Shown here piece after piece: positions 1 through 7,603 of a stretch of DNA of 64,000 bases. The number at the start of each line of letters is the position of its first letter. Within the stretch, counting starts at the first letter, position 1. Origin of the DNA: an uncultured Bacteroidales bacterium (lineage in GTDB: Bacteria; Bacteroidota; Bacteroidia; Bacteroidales; UBA932). Below the pieces are notes generated by a model. That model was not told the origin of the DNA. It searched no databases and saw nothing but the letters and a program-made list of their open reading frames with translations. Made by a program: the position numbers and the translations under genes. The stretch is from contig CAKVAS010000009.1 in the NCBI GenBank assembly GCA_934725015.1, forward strand, positions 1 to 64,000, written 5' to 3'.

Positions 1-73
1 GCGGGATAGCTCAGCTGGTTAGAGCGCATGATTCATAATCATGAGGTCCCCAGTTCAATCCTGGGTCCCGCTA
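1..73 (+). tRNA. tRNA-Met (anticodon CAT), first base outside the window
   Basis: The sequence folds as a cloverleaf with anticodon CAT at 34-36, anticodon stem 27-31/39-43 and T arm CCCAG-TTCAATC-CTGGG. Bases 66-72 pair with bases 1-6 only if one more base lies before the window, so the gene starts one base upstream. The discriminator is A73 and CCA is not encoded. The anticodon stem lacks the three G:C pairs of initiator tRNA, so elongator tRNA-Met is most likely; a lysidine-modified tRNA-Ile2 also reads CAT and cannot be fully excluded. Confidence 0.93.
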
Positions 74-82
74 CAAACGATT

Positions 83-110
83 AACTCTCTGAATTTCAGA
101 GAGTTTTTTT
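83..110 (+). terminator. Rho-independent terminator after tRNA-Met
   Basis: A perfect 10-bp stem (AACTCTCTGA / TCAGAGAGTT, 83-92 with 96-105) with a three-base loop is followed directly by T residues (104-110). It lies ten bases after the tRNA and ends before the convergent ispF gene. Confidence 0.9.
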
Positions 111-129
111 CATTCTTTTCGGTCTATAT

Positions 130-636
130 TTATCTGAAGCAGTTTATTCTTTTCATGTTTCTATATAGCAATGCTGTAGCCCACACTTCGCAGCCTTCCC
201 TGCGACCTACGAAGCCAAGTTTTTCAGTTGTCGTGGCCTTGACTGAGATCCGGTCGGAGGTGCAGCCGAGCACGCCGGCGATGGTCTCGCGCATCTGAGG
301 GATGTATCCGGCGAGCTTCGGGGTCTGAAGCGCGATGGTGATGTCCGCGTTTCCGAGCCTGTAGCCCCGCTCCTTGACGAGCTCATTCACGCGGGCGAGC
401 AGAATCTTGCTGTCGATGCCGCTGAACTCGTCGGAACTGTCCGGGAAATGCTTGCCGATGTCTCCGAGCGCGAGGGCTCCGAGCATCGCGTCGCACAGCG
501 CGTGGAGCGCCACATCGCCGTCGGAATGTGCCACAAAGCCTGTCGGACCGTCAATTTTCACTCCTCCGAGCCACATCGGGATTCCCTCGGCAATCGCGTG
601 CACGTCATATCCCTGACCTATTCGTATGTCTTCCAT
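130..636 (-). CDS. ispF: 2-C-methyl-D-erythritol 2,4-cyclodiphosphate synthase
   Basis: IspF cyclises CDP-methylerythritol phosphate in the cytosolic MEP pathway of isoprenoid synthesis. The 168-residue product has the usual family length. The metal-binding residues are visible as D11-V-H13 and H45 in LHALCDAMLGA, with the HSDGDV loop before it and the conserved C-terminal block TTTEKLGFVGRREG. The start at 636 (MEDIRIGQGYDVH) fits the family N-terminus; the frame also holds upstream ATGs at 654 and 642 that would add only a short unlikely extension. It stands alone, convergent with the tRNA. Confidence 0.96.
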   Translation of the reverse strand: MEDIRIGQGYDVHAIAEGIPMWLGGVKIDGPTGFVAHSDGDVALHALCDAMLGALALGDIGKHFPDSSDEFSGIDSKILLARVNELVKERGYRLGNADITIALQTPKLAGYIPQMRETIAGVLGCTSDRISVKATTTEKLGFVGRREGCEVWATALLYRNMKRINCFR

Positions 637-810
637 ATTCATATATCCAAACATTCGACGGACCTCACGGGCATATTCTTTCGTCGCAATGCCCCGTATG
701 TCGCAATGACCCGTCTATTGCGTGCAAAAATAGTGAAAAATGCTTAAATTTGCAGAATATGTCCTTTCGCTCGACGGGAATATGGGCATCAATCAATAAA
801 TGACGGGATT

Positions 811-1107
811 ATGGGAATATTCAATTTCGGATTCTTCGGAACTCAGGAACATCGGGTCTTCAATTACAGACCGCGCTACTACGACGAGGAGAAGGAGGCG
901 CTGAAGGAAAAGTTCGGGGCCGTTGACGGGTCGCGGGAGAAGAATTATGTTCCGGGAGCATATATCAAGGGAAGTCTGAGGAACGGGAATTACTCAAAGA
1001 CGCGCGGTGCGAGCAAGGCGCAGCGCATCATCGGAATGGTCACGCTCATCCTCGCGTTTGTGGTTATCTATCTGATTGTCAAGTACTATTCTCTGCTGTT
1101 CGTTTGA
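811..1107 (+). CDS. Small conserved-type protein with C-terminal membrane helix
   Basis: A 98-residue protein. The N-terminal two thirds are polar and charged, with an aromatic stretch (FNYRPRYYDEE), and residues about 74-97 form one hydrophobic helix (IIGMVTLILAFVVIYLIV). It is probably a tail-anchored or C-terminally anchored membrane protein with most of its mass in the cytoplasm. The stop codon is one base before the mutL ATG, so the two genes are almost certainly co-transcribed. I recognise no catalytic motif and assign no function. Confidence 0.75.
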   Translation: MGIFNFGFFGTQEHRVFNYRPRYYDEEKEALKEKFGAVDGSREKNYVPGAYIKGSLRNGNYSKTRGASKAQRIIGMVTLILAFVVIYLIVKYYSLLFV

Positions 1108-1108
1108 T

Positions 1109-3070
1109 ATGGATATAAAGATACTGCCGAGTAACATAGCGAACATGATAGCCGCGGGGGAGGTCGTCCAGCGGCCCGCTTCCGTGGTGAAGGAACTTAT
1201 GGAGAACGCGGTCGATGCCGGGGCTACTCAGGTCAGCGTCATCATCAAGGACGCGGGACGGACGCAGATTCAGGTCATCGACAACGGCTGCGGGATGTCG
1301 CCGGACCAGGCCGTGCTGGCGTTCGAGCGTCATGCAACCTCGAAGATTTCTTCCGCCGAGGACCTGATGAACATCCGCAGCTTCGGCTTCAGGGGGGAGG
1401 CGCTCGCCTCAATCGCTGCCGTGGCGGAGGTCACGCTCAAGACCCGCCGGGTCGAGGACGAGGTCGGCTGTCAGGTGGATTTCGCCGACTCGCAGCTGCT
1501 TTCGGTCATCGAGACGGCCGCTCCGGTGGGCTCCAACTTCTCCGTGCGCAACCTTTTCTACAATGTCCCCGCGCGACGCAAGTTCCTCAAGTCGGAGAGC
1601 GTGGAGCTCAAACACATAGTGACGGAATTTCAGCACGTCGCCTACACGCGGCCGGACATCAGCTTCACTCTGGTTCACAACAACCGCGAGATTTATGTGC
1701 TCAAGCCGGCCAGCTCGCTGAAATTCAGGATTCAGGACATAGTCGGTGCAGGCGTGGCTTCTGAAATCACGGACATCAGCGCCGAGACTTCCATAATGCG
1801 GATTTCCGGATTCATCGGCCGCCCGGACAAGGCACGTAAGGGACTCGGCAACCAGCTCTTTTTCGTGAACGGGCGATATTTCCGCAGTCCCTACCTCCAC
1901 AAGGCCGTGATGAAGGGATATGAGGGGATGATTGCCGAGGGGACGACCCCGACATATTTCATCTACCTCGACGTAGATCCGCACAATGTCGATGTGAACG
2001 TTCATCCGCAGAAGGCGGAAATCAAGTTCGAGGACGACTCTCTCGTGTTCCAGACGCTATATGCCTGCGTGCGTGAGACCCTTGGGAAAAACTCCTTCGG
2101 CACGGCGTCCATCGACTTTGAAATCACCTCCGCTCCGGAGCTTCCGGCGGTGGGCAGCAATGTTGATGAGTACAGGCCAGTCTCGGAGCCGTCCATGCCG
2201 GTGAGCGACTACAACCCCTTCGACAGCGACGGCTTCCAGAACCAGCCGGACCCTTTTGCCGCGGGAAGTCAGGCGCGGCAGGGCGGTGCCGGTGCATACG
2301 GGGGACAGCCTGACCCGTTCGGAGGAGCGGGATTCGCGGACTTCGGGATGCCTTCCGTGCCGGTGCAGGGAGGCGGTGAGCCTTTCGCCGGTCAGGCCGG
2401 AGGAGGGTATATGCCCGGGCAGACCGGCGGCTACGGTACGTCCGCGTATGTTGACCGCCGCGACGACTACGGCAAGCTGTTCGAGGACAGGTTCAGCATT
2501 ACCCGCAGTTTCATAACCGTTCAGGACAAGTATGTCGTGACAAATTCGAAGTCCGGGCTTCTGGTCGTGAACGCCCGCCGCGCCATGGAGAGGATTCTCT
2601 ACGACAGGTTCATCAGCGGCCGCCGCGAGGATGATTCCGAGCGCTTCTCCCAGACTCTGCTCTTCCCGGTGTCGGTGAGGGTGGGCGTGGAGAACGTGCC
2701 GATTGTGGAGTCCAACGCGGAGCTTCTGAAGGGCTTCGGCTTCGACATCGCCCCGTTCGGAACGGACTCGGTGGTCGTGAATGCCATCCCGGCTGGATAT
2801 TCTTCGGACGACGGGCGCGTGGAGGCTATGGTAGGGGATTTGCTCCTGCTGCTTCAGGACAACCACTCGGCCATTTCGGAACTGGTCCGCGCGGACATGG
2901 CGGGAAAGCTTGCCGTGCTCGGCGCGTCCGGCTATGACGGGGTGCGGAACACGGACGAGGCGCAGCGCCTTATTGACGCGCTGATGACCAGCACCAACCC
3001 GGAGTTCACGGCGGCGGGCAGGAAGACCATGGTGATAATTCCCGCGGACGAGCTTGACAGAAAGTTTTAA
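1109..3070 (+). CDS. mutL: DNA mismatch repair protein MutL
   Basis: MutL couples MutS mismatch recognition to downstream repair. The 653-residue product has the N-terminal GHKL ATPase: E-N-A-V-D-A-G, DNGCGM and GFRGEALASI motifs within residues 30-100, then the NPHNVDVNVHP-type block. A Gly/Pro/Gln-rich linker (about residues 365-455) joins a C-terminal dimerisation domain. In many MutL proteins this domain carries DQHA(x)2E(x)4E and a C-terminal CxHGRP-type motif. Here the matching stretches read NARRAMERILYD (about 488-499) and EFTAAGRKT, so the metal-site residues appear lost. The start at 1109 (MDIKILPSNIANMIAAGEV) matches the family; an in-frame ATG at 1076 would overlap the preceding gene. 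Confidence 0.95.
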   Translation: MDIKILPSNIANMIAAGEVVQRPASVVKELMENAVDAGATQVSVIIKDAGRTQIQVIDNGCGMSPDQAVLAFERHATSKISSAEDLMNIRSFGFRGEALASIAAVAEVTLKTRRVEDEVGCQVDFADSQLLSVIETAAPVGSNFSVRNLFYNVPARRKFLKSESVELKHIVTEFQHVAYTRPDISFTLVHNNREIYVLKPASSLKFRIQDIVGAGVASEITDISAETSIMRISGFIGRPDKARKGLGNQLFFVNGRYFRSPYLHKAVMKGYEGMIAEGTTPTYFIYLDVDPHNVDVNVHPQKAEIKFEDDSLVFQTLYACVRETLGKNSFGTASIDFEITSAPELPAVGSNVDEYRPVSEPSMPVSDYNPFDSDGFQNQPDPFAAGSQARQGGAGAYGGQPDPFGGAGFADFGMPSVPVQGGGEPFAGQAGGGYMPGQTGGYGTSAYVDRRDDYGKLFEDRFSITRSFITVQDKYVVTNSKSGLLVVNARRAMERILYDRFISGRREDDSERFSQTLLFPVSVRVGVENVPIVESNAELLKGFGFDIAPFGTDSVVVNAIPAGYSSDDGRVEAMVGDLLLLLQDNHSAISELVRADMAGKLAVLGASGYDGVRNTDEAQRLIDALMTSTNPEFTAAGRKTMVIIPADELDRKF

Positions 3071-3131
3071 TCGAACCGGCAGAGTTCCCCTGTGAGACCG
3101 GAGGGGCTTCCCGGCATAAACAATTAAATAG

Positions 3132-3848
3132 ATGCAATTCAGATTCAATAACAACGGCGGACGCGGATTCCTCAGCGCAATCCCTCCGGTGACAAGGAAC
3201 ATAATCATCATCAACTTCCTGATTTGGATAATCTCAGAGCTTCGTCCCGACTTCATGTACGAGACGTTCGCCCTTTTCTATCCCAAGTCGCAGTATTTCC
3301 ACTGGTGGCAGTTCGTCACGCATATGTTCATGCACGGTGGCTTCTGGCACGTGTTCTTCAATATGTTCACCCTCTATATGTTCGGCAGCGTGCTCGAAAG
3401 GGTCTGGGGACCGAAGAAGTACCTGCTGTTCTATTTCGTGACCGGTCTCGGTGCGGCGGCCCTGCACACAGGGGTGGAATGGCTGCAGTGCCTGCACTTG
3501 GAGCACATCGTGAACACCGGGGCCGCTGCGGACGCGATTATGGCGAACCGTTCCATCCAGACTCTCTGCATGACCCCTACGGTCGGCGCGTCCGGCGCGA
3601 TTTACGGCCTGCTTCTCGGCTACGCGATGCTTTTCCCGAACTCGCTGATGACCCTGCTCTTCCCGCCTGTAACTCTGAAGGCAAAATGGTTCGTCCTCAT
3701 CTTCGCCGCCATCGAGCTCTTCACCGGAATCACCGGCACGGGCGGCGGCGTCGCCCATTTCGCCCACCTCGGCGGCATGCTCTTCGGCCTGATTCTCATC
3801 CTCTGGTGGAAAAAGGGCAACAAGATGTACGACTACTACAACGGCTGA
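3132..3848 (+). CDS. Rhomboid-family intramembrane serine protease
   Basis: A 238-residue multi-pass membrane protein with about six hydrophobic segments. The rhomboid signature is complete: HMFMHGGFWHVFFNMFTLYM in the second helix region, GASGAIYG with catalytic Ser154, and AHLGGMLFG with catalytic His212. Rhomboids cleave membrane-spanning helices of other proteins; the substrate cannot be read from the sequence. The gene follows mutL by 61 bases on the same strand and may share its transcript. The C-terminus ends in a short charged, Tyr-rich tail. Confidence 0.93.
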   Translation: MQFRFNNNGGRGFLSAIPPVTRNIIIINFLIWIISELRPDFMYETFALFYPKSQYFHWWQFVTHMFMHGGFWHVFFNMFTLYMFGSVLERVWGPKKYLLFYFVTGLGAAALHTGVEWLQCLHLEHIVNTGAAADAIMANRSIQTLCMTPTVGASGAIYGLLLGYAMLFPNSLMTLLFPPVTLKAKWFVLIFAAIELFTGITGTGGGVAHFAHLGGMLFGLILILWWKKGNKMYDYYNG

Positions 3849-3883
3849 TAATGAAGGACAATGTTCGGAACCACAGTCTCTTG

Positions 3884-4444
3884 TTACCCTGCATTGGATG
3901 TCAGAGGAATATACATTCTTTGTATTCCGCCAACAGGTACAGGAGTGCAGTTGCAGAAGCCTAATTTGTTGTAGAAACCGACAGTCGAATAATAGCCATG
4001 CCTTGCAATGGCATCGACAGTCATGAATATGCATCCGGAGTAAGAATTCGAGCGAATGATATTTATGATTTCATTTATCAGACAACGCCCCAGCCCGCAT
4101 CGTTGATGTCTTTTGCTGACAACTAACAGTGACAGTTCTATTGCAGGATAACTTTTGAAGTTATAAAAGATGTCTTTGAATGACCGTGAATGCATTATTG
4201 GTGAGGGCGCTATGCCGGAGCGCATATCATCTTTGTCGTCTTCGTCAAGAACCAATGAGTCATTGCGAAGTGCGAATGCCGCTACAAGTTCATTTGAGGA
4301 GACCTCTTTTACAAAATAGAATACTGCAATATGATGTATGGAATAGTCTTCCCAATACATCCTGTGGCTGTCGAGCTCTCTTACGCCACATACAAAGTCC
4401 TTTACATCAGTAAAGTCCTTTGCCCGTACAATCTTATAATTCAT
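3884..4444 (-). CDS. GNAT-family N-acetyltransferase, candidate toxin
   Basis: A 186-residue GNAT protein. The acetyl-CoA-binding motif is RHQRCGLGRCL (about residues 112-122), followed by an aromatic segment (HGYYSTVGFYNKLGF) typical of the GNAT C-terminal half. The N-terminal block (FVCGVRELDSH, then VAAFALRNDSL) resembles TacT/AtaT-like toxins that acetylate aminoacyl-tRNA; this is a resemblance by eye. A 53-codon gene ends nine bases upstream on the same strand, the usual order for an antitoxin gene. An ordinary small-molecule or protein acetyltransferase is the alternative. Confidence 0.8.
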   Translation of the reverse strand: MNYKIVRAKDFTDVKDFVCGVRELDSHRMYWEDYSIHHIAVFYFVKEVSSNELVAAFALRNDSLVLDEDDKDDMRSGIAPSPIMHSRSFKDIFYNFKSYPAIELSLLVVSKRHQRCGLGRCLINEIINIIRSNSYSGCIFMTVDAIARHGYYSTVGFYNKLGFCNCTPVPVGGIQRMYIPLTSNAG

Positions 4445-4453
4445 ACGATGTCC

Positions 4454-4615
4454 CTATTCTATATCCCAGATGAACTTGTGTTCGCGCATTTCATTTTTGA
4501 CCTCGGGAGACTTAGGCATACCAGATGTCGTGGAGCATCCATTGACTGCCGCTTCACGGATTGCCTTTGCGAACTTCCCTCTGATAACTTCTTTCTGTGT
4601 TTCAAAACCAATCAT
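4454..4615 (-). CDS. 53-residue protein upstream of GNAT gene, candidate antitoxin
   Basis: A short open frame starting MIGFETQKEVIRGKFAKAI and ending HKFIWDIE, stop nine bases before the GNAT start. A Bacteroidetes promoter (-33 TTG at 4674-4676, -7 TATATTTG at 4647-4654) faces it with about 25 bases of leader, which supports real expression. The first 25 residues look helical and basic, and the rest is polar. I recognise no DNA-binding fold such as DUF1778 or a ribbon-helix-helix. The antitoxin role is inferred only from size, order and partner. Confidence 0.6.
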   Translation of the reverse strand: MIGFETQKEVIRGKFAKAIREAAVNGCSTTSGMPKSPEVKNEMREHKFIWDIE

Positions 4616-4646
4616 AATACAAAACATTAACATCCCAAGTCGATGG

Positions 4647-4676
4647 CAAATATAGTCTTTTTTCTTTTGGGAGCAA
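4647..4676 (-). promoter_or_regulatory. Promoter of the small gene-GNAT pair
   Basis: On the minus strand, TTG (4674-4676), 19 bases, then TATATTTG (4647-4654), matching the Bacteroidetes consensus TTG-N19-21-TAnnTTTG. The start codon of the 53-residue gene lies about 30 bases downstream. Confidence 0.6.
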
Positions 4677-4722
4677 CCTTCTCATGATGAATTTTATAAA
4701 AAAAGACTAAATTTGTGACGGA

Positions 4723-5841
4723 ATGAAAAAGAAGAAAAAAAGGCAAAGGAATCTGTTCGTGGGCATTTCGGCGGGGGTGCTGATGCTCGCGGCGGCGGGG
4801 CTGCTCCTGCTGTCCTATGTCTCCATTGTCGCTGATCCGGCGAAGGTCTGGTTCTTCTCCATTTTCGGGCTGCTGTTCTTTCCGTCGCTGCTTCTCAACG
4901 CTGTGTGCCTGGTCTGGGCGGCGGTGCGGCGTTCGCGGCTTTTCATCATCCCTTTGCTCGCCATCCTGCCTTCGCTGCTCTTTGTCGGGCGATATGTGCG
5001 TTTCGGCAATTCCGGGGGTTCCGAAGATACGGGGGAGGAGGCCGTCGTCAGGGAGGCGGATGCTCCGAGGCTGCGGCTGCTGACCTATAATGTTGACAGG
5101 TTCGCCTACCGCAGGGACCGGATGTCGCGCGAGGAGTGCATGGATTCAGTCTTTGCCTACCTGCGCCGCCAGGACGCCGACATAATCTGCCTTCAGGAAT
5201 ATATCACAGACAATCCCGCCTCGCTGAAGTCCTTCGTCAGCGCCCGTATGCCGGGCTATAATGCTGAATACTATCTGTTTAAGGGACGCGGGACCTACTG
5301 CGGGAACATGACCCTGAGCCGTCTGAAATCCGTCGGGAAGGGCAAGGTTCTCTTTGAGGACAGCAGCAATCTCGCCCTCTGGTCCGACTATGTGGCCGGA
5401 GGTCGTAAATTCCGGATATATAACTGTCATTTCGAGAGTTACGCCATATCCATGTCGAATATATGGAAATCGATTACTGGAGACAGGGAGACCTTGCAGA
5501 AAACGGAGAGGAAATACAGGAAATCCATCGTGCGACGTCCGAAACAGGTCAATGACGTGCTTGCGCATATTGAGGACAGCCCTGTGGAGGCGATTGTGTG
5601 CGGGGATTTCAACGACAATCCAATGTCATACACCTACCACCGCATAAGCCGCGGCCGCAGGGACACTTTCGTCGAGGCCGGGCGGGGTTTCGGGGCGAGC
5701 TATTCCGCGTTCTGGCCCATGCTGCGCATCGACTATGTGTTCATTCCGGATGAATGGACGCCGACCGCGCACAGGACCGACCGGGTTCGTTTCTCGGATC
5801 ATTTTCCTGTCGTGACGGAATTTGTGGCGACGGGACGATGA
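4723..5841 (+). CDS. Membrane-anchored endonuclease/exonuclease/phosphatase-fold protein
   Basis: A 372-residue protein beginning with a lysine-rich segment and three hydrophobic helices (about residues 11-33, 41-66 and 73-90), then an EEP (DNase I-like) domain. Family motifs are present in order: LTYNVDRF, DIICLQEY (catalytic Glu), VCGDFNDNP, RIDYVFIP and SDHFPVV with the catalytic His. The catalytic domain should face the periplasm. EEP members cleave phosphodiesters in nucleic acids, phospholipids or phosphoinositides, and the substrate here is unknown. A TAAATTTG box (4708-4715) lies seven bases before the ATG, so the mRNA may be nearly leaderless. The gene is divergent from the GNAT pair. 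Confidence 0.88.
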   Translation: MKKKKKRQRNLFVGISAGVLMLAAAGLLLLSYVSIVADPAKVWFFSIFGLLFFPSLLLNAVCLVWAAVRRSRLFIIPLLAILPSLLFVGRYVRFGNSGGSEDTGEEAVVREADAPRLRLLTYNVDRFAYRRDRMSREECMDSVFAYLRRQDADIICLQEYITDNPASLKSFVSARMPGYNAEYYLFKGRGTYCGNMTLSRLKSVGKGKVLFEDSSNLALWSDYVAGGRKFRIYNCHFESYAISMSNIWKSITGDRETLQKTERKYRKSIVRRPKQVNDVLAHIEDSPVEAIVCGDFNDNPMSYTYHRISRGRRDTFVEAGRGFGASYSAFWPMLRIDYVFIPDEWTPTAHRTDRVRFSDHFPVVTEFVATGR

Positions 5842-5907
5842 GTTGCAGATGATGTCCGGCGAGAGAAAATGATAATGTTAATGTGTTGAATATAAAATAG
5901 ATGAAGT

Positions 5908-6513
5908 ATGAACGACTATAAGGAAGAATTGAAGAGGACGCTCGATGTCCTTCGCGGGGGAGGGATTATTCTCTATCCTACCGACACAGTCTGGGGACTC
6001 GGCTGCGACGCGACCGACCCCGAGGCCGTGGCAAAGATTTATGCTCTTAAACAACGCTCTGACAGCAAGTCGCTGGTGCTGCTTGCTTCTGACGTAGATA
6101 TGATTTGCCGCTATGTCCGTGAGATTCCGGAGATGGCCGTGCAGCTGATTGAGGTCAATGACAAGCCGATGACCATCATCTATCCGGGAGCGGTTCACGG
6201 AGAGGAGGGGCAGCCGGCGGAGCGTCATCGCCTGGCATATAATGTCGTGGCGGCGGACGAGACGGTTGGAATCCGCATCCCTATGATGGATTTCTGCCGC
6301 GACCTCGTCGCTGCTCTCGGACGGCCGATTGTTTCCACTTCGGCGAACATTTCCGGAGAGCCGACCCCTAAGAGCTTCACTGAAATCACGAAGCCGGTGC
6401 TTGACGGAGTTGACTATGTTGTTGACCGCTCTCTCGAAAGCGGCGCTACCGGGCAGGCCTCGTCAATCATAAAGGTGGGGCTTGACGCGTCGATTGAGAT
6501 AATCAGGAAATAG
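5908..6513 (+). CDS. L-threonylcarbamoyladenylate synthase (TsaC/YrdC family)
   Basis: The 201-residue product is a YrdC-fold protein. It makes threonylcarbamoyl-AMP from threonine, bicarbonate and ATP, the first step of t6A modification of tRNAs that read ANN codons. The nucleotide-binding region is clear: GGGIILYPTDTVWGLGCDA, then IYALKQRSDSKSLVLL, and STSANISGEPTPKSF near residue 150. The length fits the single-domain TsaC type, not the longer Sua5 type. It lies 66 bases after the EEP gene on the same strand. Confidence 0.93.
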   Translation: MNDYKEELKRTLDVLRGGGIILYPTDTVWGLGCDATDPEAVAKIYALKQRSDSKSLVLLASDVDMICRYVREIPEMAVQLIEVNDKPMTIIYPGAVHGEEGQPAERHRLAYNVVAADETVGIRIPMMDFCRDLVAALGRPIVSTSANISGEPTPKSFTEITKPVLDGVDYVVDRSLESGATGQASSIIKVGLDASIEIIRK

Positions 6514-6517
6514 GCGG

Positions 6518-6575
6518 GCGCAGTGAAGCCGAGAAATCTTTGTGCGGCGCAGTGAAGTCGAGAAATCTTTGTGCC
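6518..6575. repeat. Two tandem copies of a 29-bp unit (GTGAAGyCGAGAAATCTTTG)
   Basis: Two near-identical 29-bp copies (6518-6546 and 6547-6575) sit between the tsaC-like gene and rsmE. Their core also occurs at 37080-37113 as one arm of a long imperfect palindrome, so this is a dispersed intergenic repeat like those seen in many Bacteroidetes genomes. No coding function is visible. Confidence 0.75.
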
Positions 6576-6639
6576 TGGGAGAGCCTTGAGTATGCGGGGA
6601 AAATGCTGTCGGGAAAACTTTGAGTAAGGAGAAAACATA

Positions 6640-7521
6640 ATGGAACTGTTCTATTCAAATGATATTGATGGGGATGTCGTCCGTCTCGACGAGGAGGAGT
6701 CCGGTCACTGCGTCCGGGTTCTGAGACATCGTGCCGGGGATGAAATCAGTGTCATTGACGGCCGCGGGGCGCTGTTGCAATGCCGCATAATGTCCGACAG
6801 GCCGAAGGCTGTTGAGGCCGAGGTGATTTCCCGCATCGACGGCTGGAACGCACATCCGTACCGCCTGACCATGGCGGTGTGCCCGACAAAGAACATGGAC
6901 CGCTACGAGTGGTTCGTCGAAAAGTCCACTGAGATGGGCGTCGATGTGATTGTTCCTGCCATCGGGGAGCATTCGGAGCGTCGTGTCATAAAGGCGGCAA
7001 GGCTTGAGAAAATAGTCCTTTCGGCTGCCAAGCAGTCGCTCAAGGGCGCAATCCCCGAAATCGCTGAACCTGTGAGCGTCAGGGACTTTATCCGGACCTG
7101 CGGGGAAACCTCCTCGGATGCGCCGCGCGCCCTCTCCGAAAATGTTCCGGCGGATGCCGGAATGGCGACGGTCAAAGCACCTCTCAGGCTGATTGCCTGC
7201 TGCTTCGAGGATGCCTCGCACCCGCGTCGGTCAGTGAAGAAGGCTCTTGTGGAATGGCTCGGGGCTAATTTCCCCGCGCTTGCCGAAGCGAGAATTGAGG
7301 CATACGAAGAGAACGCGGCGGCTCGTGGTGGTCGTCTTTCGGACGGCGATATTCCTGAAGTCACGGTTCTCATCGGCCCGGAAGGCGATTTTTCCGAGGA
7401 CGAACTGCACGGCGCATTGGAGCGCGGCTTCATTCCGGTGCACCTCGGTCCCTCGCGCCTGCGCACCGAAACGGCCGCCCTGCTCTGCGTGGAGGAGGTC
7501 TATTCGGCCTTGGCGCTGTGA
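6640..7521 (+). CDS. rsmE: 16S rRNA (uracil1498-N3)-methyltransferase
   Basis: RsmE methylates U1498 of 16S rRNA in the 30S subunit using S-adenosylmethionine. The N-terminal PUA-like region has HCVRVLRHRAGDEISVIDG. The SPOUT domain has PTKNMDRYEWFVEKSTEMGV, the ERRVIKAARLEKIVLSAAKQS block, and the knot-forming VLIGPEGDFSEDE (about residues 243-255) with LGPSRLRTETAAL near the end. At 293 residues it is longer than the usual 230-250. The extra length lies between about residues 150 and 235, just before the SAM-binding knot, and looks like a lineage-specific insertion. Confidence 0.95.
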   Translation: MELFYSNDIDGDVVRLDEEESGHCVRVLRHRAGDEISVIDGRGALLQCRIMSDRPKAVEAEVISRIDGWNAHPYRLTMAVCPTKNMDRYEWFVEKSTEMGVDVIVPAIGEHSERRVIKAARLEKIVLSAAKQSLKGAIPEIAEPVSVRDFIRTCGETSSDAPRALSENVPADAGMATVKAPLRLIACCFEDASHPRRSVKKALVEWLGANFPALAEARIEAYEENAAARGGRLSDGDIPEVTVLIGPEGDFSEDELHGALERGFIPVHLGPSRLRTETAALLCVEEVYSALAL

Positions 7522-7603
7522 ACCGCAGCGGGTTACGGTCGCCCGGATACGCCGGAAAAATTGAATGTCCGGTGGATGATTATTTGTTTATGGTCAGAAT
7601 AAT

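Noticed and set aside
41..298. 85-codon frame overlapping tRNA-Met and ispF
   Set aside because: It begins inside the tRNA and runs through the terminator into the antisense of ispF.
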